The notes: generated by a model from the sequence alone, not told the origin. Shown: positions 1-9,511, counted from the first letter of the stretch. The stretch is 64,000 bases of DNA from Gammaproteobacteria bacterium (GCA_016705365.1 JADIYI010000009.1:248001-312000); one strand, 5' to 3'. Made by a program: numbers and translations.

Positions 1-1293
1 GAGGCTGATTTCCGTGTACAGATTCTCGTACGCACCGGCGCCGTGATGATCGAAGTGCGGCACCGCCGAGCGTATCCCGGAAAACACGTTGCCGTTGGCG
101 AAGCTCGCCACACTGAGATTGTGAACGAACACGGTCTGCACGACGGAATTTTCGATCAGGTTATCCTGGCTGCGCGGACCGGCCACCGATACACCGTAAT
201 GACCGGTGGCAAACACCTTGGCCGTCAACTGCGGAGTCCTCAGCGCCGCGCGCAGTTGCAACCCGCTGATGGTGTTGTAGCCGCCGCGGATATCGACGCC
301 GCGGTCGGCGTCGATGATCGTGACGTCGCGCACCCAGCAATTGTAGGCATCGCGAATCAGGATCCCGTAATGGCCCTGTTCATTGTTGTGCCCGGCGTAG
401 GCCTCGCCGGAAAAACGCAGGCTCAGGTTTTCGATTCCCGAATCCTCGACCGAGGCGCTGAAACTCCGGATCTCCGGGCTCCAGCCCATGCGCACATCGA
501 GGCGCAGCGCTCGCTCGAGCGTCACGGTATCGCCGGCGACGGATTCGACGCGCACCAGCCAGTCGACGATCCGCCCCGAGTACCATTGCCGGCGTTCCGG
601 ATTGAGGCAGCCGCGCTCCAGGTAGAGATGACAGCCGAGCGAGTTGTCGGCGGGATTGCGCATCGTCAGGCGAATCCACTGTCCCGCGCGAATCCCCGCC
701 ACCGACGACAGACGCAGGCGCCGTTCACCACGCGAGGCCGCCACAACCACCGTCGCGAGCCGGTTGCCACCCACCGTGCCTTCGATCTCCAACATTGCCG
801 CACCCTGGTAAGGTGCGCAATTCGGCGGACCCTGGTTGGGCACCGAGCAGTCGCCATGAATCGGCGCCGCCATGATCACGCTCGCGTTCGCATCCTCGCC
901 CCGCAGCACGACTCCCGGGCGCCGGATCGACAGCGGCCTGCTGATACGGTAATTGCCGCGCGGCACCAGCAAGGCCCCTGCATCAACCGCGACAAGCGCC
1001 GCCTCGAAGGCCGCGGTGTCGTCGGTCGTGCCGTCTCCCTTGGCGCCAAAATCACGCACGCTGGCAACGACCGGTGGCCGTGGCAGCTCGCGGCCGCCCG
1101 ATCGGTAACCGGCAGCGGAAAAATCCGGCAACCGGCTCGCCTCGCTCCAACGCTCCCCCGCAACACCCCACAGCCCGGAATACCGTGCCCCGCTGCCCGG
1201 CTCCATGCGCTGCGACTGGTACACGCTGCAGCCGCCAGAGAACAGCACCATTGCAAGGCAAAGCGTGGCTGCGAGCTGTCGCGACACTTTCAT
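1..1293 (-). CDS. Pectate-lyase-like right-handed beta-helix lipoprotein (partial, 3' end outside window)
   Basis: The reading frame is open from the ATG at 1293 to the window edge, giving at least 431 residues with no stop. The first 22 residues form a lipoprotein signal ending in SGGC (Cys22), so the protein is probably anchored in the envelope. Near residue 75 the motif VRDFGAKGDGTTDDTAAF is typical of the pectate_lyase_3 / GH28-GH55 beta-helix superfamily, and PRGNYRISRPL follows as the first helix rung. Such proteins bind or cleave polysaccharides; the substrate cannot be told. The start overlaps the stop of the upstream VanZ-like gene by ATGA, so the two are probably co-translated. The C-terminus is missing. 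Confidence 0.8.
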   Translation of the reverse strand, partial: MKVSRQLAATLCLAMVLFSGGCSVYQSQRMEPGSGARYSGLWGVAGERWSEASRLPDFSAAGYRSGGRELPRPPVVASVRDFGAKGDGTTDDTAAFEAALVAVDAGALLVPRGNYRISRPLSIRRPGVVLRGEDANASVIMAAPIHGDCSVPNQGPPNCAPYQGAAMLEIEGTVGGNRLATVVVAASRGERRLRLSSVAGIRAGQWIRLTMRNPADNSLGCHLYLERGCLNPERRQWYSGRIVDWLVRVESVAGDTVTLERALRLDVRMGWSPEIRSFSASVEDSGIENLSLRFSGEAYAGHNNEQGHYGILIRDAYNCWVRDVTIIDADRGVDIRGGYNTISGLQLRAALRTPQLTAKVFATGHYGVSVAGPRSQDNLIENSVVQTVFVHNLSVASFANGNVFSGIRSAVPHFDHHGAGAYENLYTEISL

Positions 1294-2483
1294 ATGCGCA
1301 CCCCCGCGGTTGGCTGACTCATGCGCTGCGGATGAATCAGCAGTTGCACGAAGTCGAGTTGTGCAGCATACAGAAACGTCCCGCACCACACGCTGGCCAA
1401 TCCCAGCACGCCCCGCAGCACGCTGGCTCGCTCGTCGGGCCGGAATCCGTGCGCGACTTCGATCAGCACCACCGCGACAGCGCCGAGCACCAGGTTGCGC
1501 AGCAACACGCGCCGCGCGGGCGCGTTGCTGCGACCGAAAGTCTCGCCGATGAGGTAGCCGAGCACCGTCAGTGCGCCAAGTTGCTCGACCACGCGCAACG
1601 CAAAATCACGCTGGAAGCCGTATTGCGGATAGATCCACACAATATCGAACGGCGCCTGCAGTCGTGGCGGGAAGTCCAGCGTGATCATCAGCAGGTATGC
1701 CAGGTACCACGGCCACAGCGTGGCGAGAATCCGCGCCTCGAAGCGGCGTTCGCCACCGGAGTACGGTCCCCGCAGGCACGGCATCGCCACGCCGATCAGC
1801 AGAACCGCGGTCGCGCAGATCGCGACGGTTCCGGGCGCGATCCCGAGCCCGACGATGGCCCCGGCGATGAACCACGCGCTCACGATCAGCAACAGCTGCA
1901 AACGCGGCGATCGCAGCGCGCGCTGCAGGCGAAAGCGCCACAGGCCGGCGAGCGTCAATGCCCCCGTGACAGCAAGTGGCAGCAGCACCCACAGGCGCAG
2001 GCGATCCGCTCCGATACCCGTACCGGCCAGCCACATCAGCGGCAGCAACAGGTACAACAGGTTGATCAGCGGCAGATCGAGGGTGAGCACGCCGGGCATC
2101 CGCCTGTCCATCTGCACGCGCAAGGCAGCGCACATCAGCGCGCCGAGAACGCTGCCGGACACGTTCCCGATCACATCGAGCAGCGAGCTCAGACGCGCTT
2201 CGAGAAACAGTTGCGAGGTTTCGATCGCGAGGCCTGCCACGGCCGCGAAAAGCAATGCCCGCAACACGGCTGCGCGCTTGCTCGTGCGTTGCCGCAACAG
2301 GCCGAAGATAAAGCCGAGCGGGACGAACAACAGGATATTGTTCGGCAGGTCACCGACATCACCCCACCATGACACGACCCACTGCGTCGGCCAGGCAAAA
2401 CGGAACGGTGCCAGCGTCAGCACGGCCAGCACCACCAGCACATATGCCAGCAGCGTCAACCGAATGAAATATCCGTGAGCCAT
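1290..2483 (-). CDS. VanZ-like polytopic membrane protein
   Basis: This 397-residue protein is almost entirely hydrophobic, with roughly ten predicted membrane spans. The N-terminal third carries the VanZ-family signature: DLPNNILLFVPLGFIFG near residues 45-61, then IETSQLF and a LLDVIGN segment. VanZ proteins are small membrane proteins of poorly known role. This one is far longer than the usual 150-200 residues because of a second block of membrane spans. A Shine-Dalgarno-like AGGA lies just before the ATG. It forms a two-gene operon with the downstream beta-helix lipoprotein through an ATGA overlap, which hints at a surface-polysaccharide role. That link is inference from context. Confidence 0.75.
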   Translation of the reverse strand: MAHGYFIRLTLLAYVLVVLAVLTLAPFRFAWPTQWVVSWWGDVGDLPNNILLFVPLGFIFGLLRQRTSKRAAVLRALLFAAVAGLAIETSQLFLEARLSSLLDVIGNVSGSVLGALMCAALRVQMDRRMPGVLTLDLPLINLLYLLLPLMWLAGTGIGADRLRLWVLLPLAVTGALTLAGLWRFRLQRALRSPRLQLLLIVSAWFIAGAIVGLGIAPGTVAICATAVLLIGVAMPCLRGPYSGGERRFEARILATLWPWYLAYLLMITLDFPPRLQAPFDIVWIYPQYGFQRDFALRVVEQLGALTVLGYLIGETFGRSNAPARRVLLRNLVLGAVAVVLIEVAHGFRPDERASVLRGVLGLASVWCGTFLYAAQLDFVQLLIHPQRMSQPTAGVRI

Positions 2484-2542
2484 GCAATCCTGCGTCGTCC
2501 GTGTGCGACGATATCAGCGTGGCGTGACATCCGCCCGGCGGA

Positions 2543-3385
2543 TCAATCCAGATCACTGGCGTCATGACGCTCCGGCACGCGTTTTTCTTCCGCCCCCCAG
2601 ACCGAGTTGACCCGACGCCCGCGCCTGACCGCGGGTCGTTGATCGATATCCCGGGCCCAGCGCACCACATGGGTATAGGACTCGACGTCGAGAAACTCCT
2701 TCGAGTCGTAGAGGCCAATGGTAACCAGGGCACCGTACCAGGGGTAAGTGGCCATATCCGCGATCGTATATTCCTCACCGCACAGGTAACGACGCTCGGC
2801 CAGGTTCCTGTCGAGCACGTCGAGCTGACGCTTGACCTCCATCGTGTAGCGGTTGATCGGGTATTCGTATTTCTCGGGCGCATAGGCATAGAAATGGCCA
2901 AAACCCCCGCCCAGATACGGGGTGCTGGCAACCTGCCAGAACAGCCATGACAGGCATTCGGCCCGCTGCGCCGCTTCGGTTGGCAGGAAGGCAGCAAATT
3001 TTTCGGCCAGGTAGAGCAGTATCGCGCCCGACTCGAAAACGCGGATCGGCGGCGAGACGCTGTTGTCCAGCATGGCGGGTATTTTTGCATTCGGGTTGAT
3101 CGCCACGAAACCGCTGCCGAACTGGTCTCCCTCGAGAATATTCACCAGGTGGGCATCGTATTCGGCCTCCTTGCGGCCCAGCGCCAGCAGCTCCTCCAGC
3201 AGAATGGTGACCTTGATGCCATTGGGCGTTCCCAGCGAGTACAGCTGCAGCGGGTGCTTGCCGATCGGCAAGTCCTTGTCATGGGTCGCGCCGGCGACCG
3301 GGCGATTGATCCTGGCGAAACGTCCACCGCTCTCGGCATCCCAGGTCCAGACGCGCGGTGGTGTATAGCTGCTGTTTTCGGTCAT
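2543..3385 (-). CDS. yghU: Glutathione transferase-like disulfide-bond reductase YghU
   Basis: The 280-residue product matches the nu-class GST YghU in length and layout. The N-terminal extension carries PVAGATHDKDLPIGKHPLQL, followed by the thioredoxin-fold segment with LGTPNGIKVTILLEEL, NPNAKIPAMLD and the glutathione-binding FESGAILLYLAEK around residue 120. An all-helical C-terminal domain contains YTIADMATYPW. E. coli YghU binds two glutathiones and reduces small disulfides in the cytoplasm, and the same reaction is expected here. It appears monocistronic. The 141 bp between it and the M1 peptidase stop hold no further gene. Confidence 0.92.
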   Translation of the reverse strand: MTENSSYTPPRVWTWDAESGGRFARINRPVAGATHDKDLPIGKHPLQLYSLGTPNGIKVTILLEELLALGRKEAEYDAHLVNILEGDQFGSGFVAINPNAKIPAMLDNSVSPPIRVFESGAILLYLAEKFAAFLPTEAAQRAECLSWLFWQVASTPYLGGGFGHFYAYAPEKYEYPINRYTMEVKRQLDVLDRNLAERRYLCGEEYTIADMATYPWYGALVTIGLYDSKEFLDVESYTHVVRWARDIDQRPAVRRGRRVNSVWGAEEKRVPERHDASDLD

Positions 3386-3526
3386 GACACGGGTCCCTTT
3401 TGTCGATGGTCATCACGGGTCGAGCCCGCAGGGCGAATACGCTTGTCGCGGTACGGGGCAATCCGCCGGGGTTTTTATCACTATTCGTGCTTCCGTGCAC
3501 CCGCGAAGGCGCCGGATGCGCCCGCT

Positions 3527-6034
3527 TCAGCGCTTCCCGGCAAACTCCCTGATCGTCTTCGCGGCTTCCCTGGCCCGCTTCTGCAGGTTGCGGTCCGACG
3601 CGGCTTTGGCGTATTCGGAAAGGAACTCCATGTCCCCCGCATGATGCAATTCTCCCAGCGCATCCAGCGCGGCGCCGCGAATCGTATAGTCCGGATCCCG
3701 GGCGAGCGTTTTCAAGGCTGCGGCCAGGTCGGGGTCCTGCGGCGCGGCCCGCGACCAGCCATCGATTGCCGCCAGCCGCAGCCCCTGGTTGACCGCCGGC
3801 CCGATATGGCGCGCGAACGTGGGCACATGGCTCTTATCTTCCAGCTCCGCGAGGCCCTGCAGCGCAGCCAGGCGGAACACATCGTAGTAGCGCGCGTCAC
3901 GCTCGAGCAAACCCTGGAGAACCACGTCGGCCCGCGGTGCCTGCATGGTACCGAGCGCAACCGCTGCCGCGCCAACCACTTCCTCGGACGGGTCCTGCTC
4001 GATCGCTTTCTCGAGCGCCGCGGCGCCCCGCGCACCACCCAGGCGGCCAAGAGCGACGACGACCGCGCGCCGGATGCGCTGGTCCGCATCACCGAGCCCG
4101 GCAACCAGCGCCGCACCCGCGACATCGCCGCCCATGCTGCCCAGATCGAGCGCGGCTTCCTGGCGCAGCCCCCAGTGCAGGCTGCCATCGGCAAGCACCC
4201 GAGACAGCGCATCCAGGGCGGCGGGTTTGCGCGCATGATCCTGCGCCAGTTGCCGTGCCGTCCGGAGCGCGCTCGCCAGATCCCCGTGCTCGAGCTTGTA
4301 TACCAGTTCCTGCAGGGTTTCCTCCTGGTGGATGTCGGCGACCAGCCAGTTGCCCTTGTCGACAGTCACCATCAGCGGCTTGCCATCGACCGGCAAAGCA
4401 ACACTCAGGGATTTTTTGTTCAGCCGCACGCGGTGCGTCCTGCTGCCACCGGCGGTGCGGATCTCGACCTCGATCGGCAAATCGAACAGGTTCTCGAATG
4501 GAAGCTCCGCCTGCACCTGTTCCAGCGTCAGGTCCACGGCGTTTCTCTCCGGCACCCACAACCAGGAAACCTGCAGTGCGGGGTAGCCACCGCCACCGCG
4601 TATCCAGTCATTGAAGAACCAGTCGAGATTGCGACCGCTCGCGTCCTCCAGCGCACGCTGGAAGTCACGCGACTCGACCTCGGCGAACTGATGCCGATTC
4701 AGGTACATGGAGATCGCCGGATAAAAGTTCGCATCGCCAAGGATCCGCCGCAACATGTGCAGCACCAGCGCACCCTTGAAGTACGTGATCTCCGTCGTGT
4801 ACATATCATCCGACACATCGAATCCGGAATACTCCAGCGGGCGCACGACGCCGCTTTCGCGCACGAAATCGAGGTAGTGGTTCAGGTAGCGCCAACGCTG
4901 GTAGGTGAGGTCGTCTTCACCATGGGCGTGCCCGTTCCACACGGTATGCGCAAACGTCGCGAACGATTCGTTCAGCCACAGCGAAGCAAGAGAACGGCAG
5001 GTGAGCAGGTCGCCGAACCAGTGGTGGGCGAGTTCATGGGCAATCGTGTCTTCGGTGGTCCAGCCCGGAAACGCCAGATTCAGCTCCGGTCCGTTATCCT
5101 GCGGGCCGCCCTGGTATGACAGGCTGTAGGGCGCAAACCCGACCATCGTCGTGGTTTCCATCGCGCTGCTGAAATTTCTCGGCGTCACCTGGTCGTACTT
5201 GTCCCAGGCGTAGTCGTAGCCGAATCTGCTCGAGAAAAACTCGACCATCGCAGGTGTTGCGCCAAAACTGAACGCCGCGGATGCTTCGTCGCCACGATGG
5301 GTCCAGACCGTGAGCGGCACCTTGCGCGCGCCTACCGTGGCGCTGCGCAGCGGTACCGCGACGAACTCACCGACATCGAGCGCCAGCAGGTAATTGGGGA
5401 TCGGTTGCTCCTGCACCCAGTGGAAGGTGCGGCTGCCGTCCGGGTTTTCGAGCGTCTCGATGAGCGTGCCATTGGCGAGCACCCTATAGGGTTTGGCAAC
5501 GCTGATGCGAAAGTCCACGCTGAAGCGGTCGTTGGTATCGTTGTACAGTGGCAGCCATCCGTAATGCCGCCCACCCTCGCCATAGTTCCAGGCTTCCGCG
5601 CTCTCGTTGCCGGTCTGCGCAAAGAAATACAGCCCGGAATCGGGTTGCGCGCTGTAGTGAATACGGATTTTCAGTTCCTGGCCCGGCTCGATCCCCGGCG
5701 GCAAGGTGATCGCGAGCAGCCGGCTCTTCTTGTCAAAGGACAATTTTTCCGCCCCGGATCGACCCAGCAGTTCCACCTTGCTGACGACAGGGTCGGCGGC
5801 ATCGAAATGCACGGTATGCAGATCGCTGCGCAGCGCGCTCAGGGTGACGGTTATGGAACCGCTCAGCCGCTGGCGTTTCAGGTCGATATGCAGATCGGCC
5901 TCGAGGCGCCCGATATCCACCTCGCGCTCCCGCACCGACTGCTCCGCTCCCTCCGGCAGATGATGACCGGGCACAGGACGCGCCCACGTTGGCGCGGACA
6001 GCAGCAGCAAGAACAACAATCCGGGACAGCGCAT
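3527..6034 (-). CDS. M1 family zinc aminopeptidase with C-terminal HEAT repeats, secreted
   Basis: I place the start at the ATG at 6034, which has GGGAG 6 nt upstream and opens a signal peptide (MRCPGLLFLLLLSAPTWA); upstream in-frame codons lack both. The product is 835 residues. The zinc site is H333-E334-x-x-H337 with the third ligand E356 in NESFA, the standard gluzincin layout. The usual GAMEN exopeptidase motif reads AMETT (residues 291-295), keeping the Glu but not the Asn. From about residue 600 the sequence becomes alanine-rich PBS-lyase-type HEAT repeats, a likely protein-docking tail. The enzyme should remove N-terminal residues from peptides in the periplasm or outside. A Rossmann-fold gene lies 34 bp upstream on the same strand. 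Confidence 0.9.
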   Translation of the reverse strand: MRCPGLLFLLLLSAPTWARPVPGHHLPEGAEQSVREREVDIGRLEADLHIDLKRQRLSGSITVTLSALRSDLHTVHFDAADPVVSKVELLGRSGAEKLSFDKKSRLLAITLPPGIEPGQELKIRIHYSAQPDSGLYFFAQTGNESAEAWNYGEGGRHYGWLPLYNDTNDRFSVDFRISVAKPYRVLANGTLIETLENPDGSRTFHWVQEQPIPNYLLALDVGEFVAVPLRSATVGARKVPLTVWTHRGDEASAAFSFGATPAMVEFFSSRFGYDYAWDKYDQVTPRNFSSAMETTTMVGFAPYSLSYQGGPQDNGPELNLAFPGWTTEDTIAHELAHHWFGDLLTCRSLASLWLNESFATFAHTVWNGHAHGEDDLTYQRWRYLNHYLDFVRESGVVRPLEYSGFDVSDDMYTTEITYFKGALVLHMLRRILGDANFYPAISMYLNRHQFAEVESRDFQRALEDASGRNLDWFFNDWIRGGGGYPALQVSWLWVPERNAVDLTLEQVQAELPFENLFDLPIEVEIRTAGGSRTHRVRLNKKSLSVALPVDGKPLMVTVDKGNWLVADIHQEETLQELVYKLEHGDLASALRTARQLAQDHARKPAALDALSRVLADGSLHWGLRQEAALDLGSMGGDVAGAALVAGLGDADQRIRRAVVVALGRLGGARGAAALEKAIEQDPSEEVVGAAAVALGTMQAPRADVVLQGLLERDARYYDVFRLAALQGLAELEDKSHVPTFARHIGPAVNQGLRLAAIDGWSRAAPQDPDLAAALKTLARDPDYTIRGAALDALGELHHAGDMEFLSEYAKAASDRNLQKRAREAAKTIREFAGKR

Positions 6035-6068
6035 GAGGTACTCCCTGGAAACCAGACCGCGCACGGGA

Positions 6069-6893
6069 TCAAGGGTTTCGTTGCCGATAAATTCTCGCAT
6101 AGGCGATGCTGTCGGCGTTATCGACCAGGGTGCCGTTGGGCAGCTCATCGCTGCGCGCGCTGATTTCCAGCATGGCGCCGCCCAGCTCCGTCGCCGTGAT
6201 CACCAGCGAGCCCGGGCGCAACAGGGCCTCGCCAAGATAGTGAAGGAAGTTTGCATCATCCGCGGACGGGCGGATGAAAGCCGAGCGATAGGAAAACGTT
6301 CGCAGCCCGCTGCCATCGGCCAGCGCCGCCAGTTCGCGCTCCGCGCGCCCCTTCTCGCGCGCCCAGCGGGCACTGCCCCCGGGATCGGTTCCCATGCCGG
6401 TGACATAGTGAAAGGACATCGGCGCATATGTTCTTGCCAACAACCATTGCTTCACGAACGCCACCGGAAAATCCACGTGGATCCTGGTGTAGGTGGCATC
6501 GTCGACCTGCAGCGAGGAGGTGCCCAGCCCCCACAGCACGGTATTGACCTGCGCCAGCACATCGGCCAGGGAAGTGTAATCGGTGAAATCCTGGTGGAGC
6601 CTCATCTCGATTTTTCCGGAGGCAATGCCGGCCTCGATCCGCGGCGAGCTGCGCCGGGTGATCACGTGGATCTTCTGCACCTGCGGATCGTCCATCGCGG
6701 CCTCGAGCAGGCCGTCCCCGACGGAACCGGTCGCACCGAATACCATCACCACCCGATTGGCGCCGCTGTCACGCGCCGCATCCGCGGACGGCACGATGGT
6801 TCCGAGGCTCAGGAAGCCCCAGGCATCGAGCATCGCCACCACCAGCAGCAGGCCCGCCAGAACGTAGATAAGCATCTTTTTTGCAAGCTTCAT
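6069..6893 (-). CDS. Membrane-anchored NAD(P)-binding Rossmann-fold protein
   Basis: From the ATG at 6893 the product is 274 residues; an in-frame TTG at 6911 would add six. Residues 1-25 form a hydrophobic anchor. A dinucleotide-binding motif VFGATGSVGDGLL follows near residue 50, as in NmrA/HTATIP2-like atypical short-chain dehydrogenases. FHYVTGMGTDPGG and YRSAFIRP further on also resemble that group, and there is no classical YxxxK catalytic pair in the normal place. A role as an envelope-attached reductase or redox sensor is possible but unproven. The gene sits 34 bp upstream of the M1 peptidase on the same strand, so they may be co-transcribed. Confidence 0.72.
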   Translation of the reverse strand: MKLAKKMLIYVLAGLLLVVAMLDAWGFLSLGTIVPSADAARDSGANRVVMVFGATGSVGDGLLEAAMDDPQVQKIHVITRRSSPRIEAGIASGKIEMRLHQDFTDYTSLADVLAQVNTVLWGLGTSSLQVDDATYTRIHVDFPVAFVKQWLLARTYAPMSFHYVTGMGTDPGGSARWAREKGRAERELAALADGSGLRTFSYRSAFIRPSADDANFLHYLGEALLRPGSLVITATELGGAMLEISARSDELPNGTLVDNADSIAYARIYRQRNP

Positions 6894-6998
6894 GGCGCGA
6901 TCATTCCGCAAAGGTCATTGAGTATTGCATATCCGGATGACACTCAATCAGGCCGCAGGGTAGCTGCCGCACCACTCGCACGGTGACGACCGCCGCGC

Positions 6999-7236
6999 GA
7001 CGCAAGGCAGTTGCTGCGCAATTTGGCTGATCGGTTGGCACTGCATGGAGACGCAAGGCGCTTGCTGCGCAGCGAACATAAAGGACCAGCGCCGAGCGAG
7101 GACCGGAGACTGCGCAGCAGGCTCCGGGCGGAGAGAGGGTAGCCCGGAGGGCCGCCAGTCCAGTGAGCGGAGCAGCAAGCGCCTTGCGTCGGGCCGTACG
7201 CAGTCCAGTGAGCGAAGCAGCAACCGCCTTGCATCC
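6999..7236. repeat. Cluster of four copies of a 19-20 bp element in opposing orientations
   Basis: The 348-bp gap between the Rossmann gene and the DUF2207 gene holds two copies of a GACGCAAGGC..TTGCTGC element (6999-7017 and 7050-7068) and two copies in inverted orientation (7172-7190 and about 7218-7236). The copies at 7050-7068 and 7172-7190 are perfect reverse complements over 19 bp and could pair into a long stem. The two inverted copies are each preceded by a CAGTCCAGTGAGCG stretch. The layout resembles a REP/BIME-type intergenic repeat. No open frame here looks like a gene. Confidence 0.7.
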
Positions 7237-7241
7237 AGCCA

Positions 7242-8963
7242 CTAGCGCCCGCCGCCGCCACCACCTCCGCCACCACCACCGGACGAACCGCCCCCTCCGG
7301 AACCGGATGAGCTGCCGGGAGGGCTCGAGGACGAGGCGATCTGCGATGTCAGGCTGCTGCCGAGCGCACGACTCAGGCCGCCGGCATCGCTGAAACGAGA
7401 GCCGTGATACCAGCCGATGCGGGAGGTGGCAGCGGCGGCCTCTTCCGCTCCCACGGCCAGGGTGAATTTTTCGGTCCAGGCATCCTCGACTTCGAGCGCG
7501 ACCGCATACGGCAGCAGCATCTCGTAGCGCCCGGCATCGAGCAACGGGGGCGCATCCGGGCCGGGCATGCGCGCGAGCTCGTCGCGTTCGGCAACGCCGA
7601 GATAGAGCTTCAGACCGGCAATTTCGTCGAGCAGGGCGCGACCCTCCGCAGTCGGGGCGCGCACCAGCAGAGCGAAGGCAGCAAGAGCGATCGCCATCAA
7701 CACGCCGATCGCGATCACCGCCGCAATCCCCATATTGCCGGCAATCCGCCAGGCGCCCACGATGCTCGCCAACGCAATGAAGCCGGCGATGACCAGGCTG
7801 CGTTGGTTGCGTTTGAAATAGCGCGGATGCATGTTTGCGTCGAGGATCGCGCTGTGCGCCAGACGCGCGGCGGAAAGAATCGCGGCATTGCTTTTGCCGA
7901 GCAGCAGGGATTGCTTGCCCCCGGCGAACAGGCGCTCGAGCAGAGCCTGCTGCGCGGGCTTCAGCGCCGAGCCTGCCGGCGCGCTGCTTCTCTGCAGTTG
8001 CCATTCATCACTGAACAGGCTTTTCTTTCTCTCGATCTGCAAACAGCCCGCCACTGCCAGGGCAAGCACTTCGGCGGAGAAGCAGCGTACGTCGTAACCC
8101 ATGCGCTGCATGTAGCGCAGGCTCGCCGGGGTCTGCGCCGCGGGCGGCTCGTAACGCGCGATGATGATGCCCTGGCGCGGATCGCGACCCACGCGCCGCC
8201 ATTCCCCGAGGCAATAAACCAGCAGCAACACGAGGCCACCCAGCGCCACCAGTACACCGCGGTTGTCCTGCAACAGCCAGACCGCGCGTTGCAGCGCGCC
8301 CGGCTCGGTGACGACACCCTTCGGAAACGACAGGACCAGCGTGAATCCCTGCCGTGGCATCAGTGCATCGCCGAGTTGCCAGCGCGCATGGCCGGGCTCG
8401 ACCGCACGTGCTACATAGGCCTGCCCCTGCTCGCCCTGGTAGCCGGTATAACCTTCGACCCGCAGCTGATCGATCGGCACCGCCGCCGGCAGGCGCACAT
8501 CGGCACTGCCGGCGTCGATCGGAAACTCCCATCCCGTGCCGATCGCATTCCAGTACAGCTCGTCATGATCGCGGAAGAAGCCGATCTGACGCGTGGTCCG
8601 ATAATGGAATGTAAAAGTGTATCGCGCCGGTACCGGCAGGAAATCATCGTTGCCCGTGTTGATGCGGATGCCGTTGTCCAGCGGCTCGGTAAACCAGGGT
8701 TCGGAGACACCGTCACGCTGCACGCCGAGCACGTCGAGACCGACGACCACGCGATTGCCGTAGCGATCCCTGTAACGGGTGGGAAAGTCGCGATAGATGC
8801 CGCGCCGGATATTCTCGCCGGCAGCTTGCACGGTAATTTCTTCGGTCACATCGAGGCGTCCATCGCGCTCGATATGCACATCGATCCGGTAATCGAGAAT
8901 GCGTTCTTCGGCATGCACCGCCGACGCCGCGATCAGAGCCAGTGCCGCGATCAAGCGCCACAT
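7242..8963 (-). CDS. DUF2207 domain membrane protein with glycine-rich tail
   Basis: The 573-residue product has a signal peptide (about 1-18), then a large extracytoplasmic DUF2207 domain beginning ERILDYRIDVHIERDG and containing RRGIYRDFPTRY. Membrane spans lie around residue 240 and as a pair near 390-440, with a cytoplasmic segment between. The last 35 residues are nearly all Gly and Ser, ending in an uninterrupted glycine run before a final Arg. DUF2207 proteins of this type commonly sit beside lemA, as here, and their molecular function is unknown. The ATG overlaps the lemA stop (TGATG), implying translational coupling; a GTG one codon upstream is an alternative start. Confidence 0.85.
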   Translation of the reverse strand: MWRLIAALALIAASAVHAEERILDYRIDVHIERDGRLDVTEEITVQAAGENIRRGIYRDFPTRYRDRYGNRVVVGLDVLGVQRDGVSEPWFTEPLDNGIRINTGNDDFLPVPARYTFTFHYRTTRQIGFFRDHDELYWNAIGTGWEFPIDAGSADVRLPAAVPIDQLRVEGYTGYQGEQGQAYVARAVEPGHARWQLGDALMPRQGFTLVLSFPKGVVTEPGALQRAVWLLQDNRGVLVALGGLVLLLVYCLGEWRRVGRDPRQGIIIARYEPPAAQTPASLRYMQRMGYDVRCFSAEVLALAVAGCLQIERKKSLFSDEWQLQRSSAPAGSALKPAQQALLERLFAGGKQSLLLGKSNAAILSAARLAHSAILDANMHPRYFKRNQRSLVIAGFIALASIVGAWRIAGNMGIAAVIAIGVLMAIALAAFALLVRAPTAEGRALLDEIAGLKLYLGVAERDELARMPGPDAPPLLDAGRYEMLLPYAVALEVEDAWTEKFTLAVGAEEAAAATSRIGWYHGSRFSDAGGLSRALGSSLTSQIASSSSPPGSSSGSGGGGSSGGGGGGGGGGGR

Positions 8964-9511
8964 CACGGTGCGATCTCCACCCGGACCGCCGGTCGCGCGG
9001 CGTCCTGTGCCTGGAAGAACTCTGCCGATTCGAACGCGAATGCCCGCGCAATCAGGGTATCCGGCACCCGCTGCACCGCATCGTTCAAGTCGCGTACGGC
9101 GCCGTTGTAGAACCTGCGCGCGTACTGCAACTGTTCCTCGACGGCTACCAGGTCGCGCTGCAGTTGCGCGAAGTTGTCGCTGGCCTTGAGCTCCGGGTAG
9201 GCTTCCTTGAGCACGAACACCTGGCCGATTGCCTGTTCCAGCGCCGCTTCGACTTCGCCAAGACGCGCCGGACTGCGCAGCGCCACGGCCCGGGTGCGCA
9301 ACTCCGTCACTGCCTGCATCACGGATTTCTCGTGTGCCGCATACGCTTTTACCGCGGCGACCAGTTGCGGGACGAGATCATGGCGACGCAAGAGCTGCAC
9401 ATCGATATCCGCCCATGCGGTACGCACCTGGATTCGCAGCCGGACCAGCCGGTTGTAGATCATCAGGGCCCAGATCGACCCCGCGATGCAGATTGCCAGC
9501 ACGACAGCCAT
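8963..9511 (-). CDS. lemA: LemA family protein
   Basis: The 182-residue product has one N-terminal membrane anchor (about residues 2-18), then the LemA helical core: YNRLVRLRIQVRTAWADIDV, a RRHDLVPQLVAAVKAYA segment, and the C-terminal RRFYNGAVRDLNDAV. The length matches the family. LemA proteins have a short periplasmic N-terminus and a helical-bundle body; their role is unclear. A strong GAGGAG ribosome site precedes the ATG. The gene is first in an operon with the DUF2207 protein, a pairing seen in many bacteria. It is divergent from the TauD-like gene across a 322-bp gap. Confidence 0.92.
   Translation of the reverse strand: MAVVLAICIAGSIWALMIYNRLVRLRIQVRTAWADIDVQLLRRHDLVPQLVAAVKAYAAHEKSVMQAVTELRTRAVALRSPARLGEVEAALEQAIGQVFVLKEAYPELKASDNFAQLQRDLVAVEEQLQYARRFYNGAVRDLNDAVQRVPDTLIARAFAFESAEFFQAQDAARPAVRVEIAP

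Noticed and set aside
43..1317. A 424-codon open frame on the plus strand
   Set aside because: The minus strand here encodes a recognisable beta-helix lipoprotein reaching past the window edge.
3149..5119. A 656-codon open frame on the plus strand
   Set aside because: It is antisense to yghU and the M1 peptidase, with low-complexity Arg/Gln-rich composition.
7242..7320. The repetitive run coding poly-Gly at the end of the DUF2207 gene, considered as a microsatellite or CRISPR-like repeat
   Set aside because: It is in frame and matches the glycine-rich tail common in this protein type; no repeat-spacer pattern is present.
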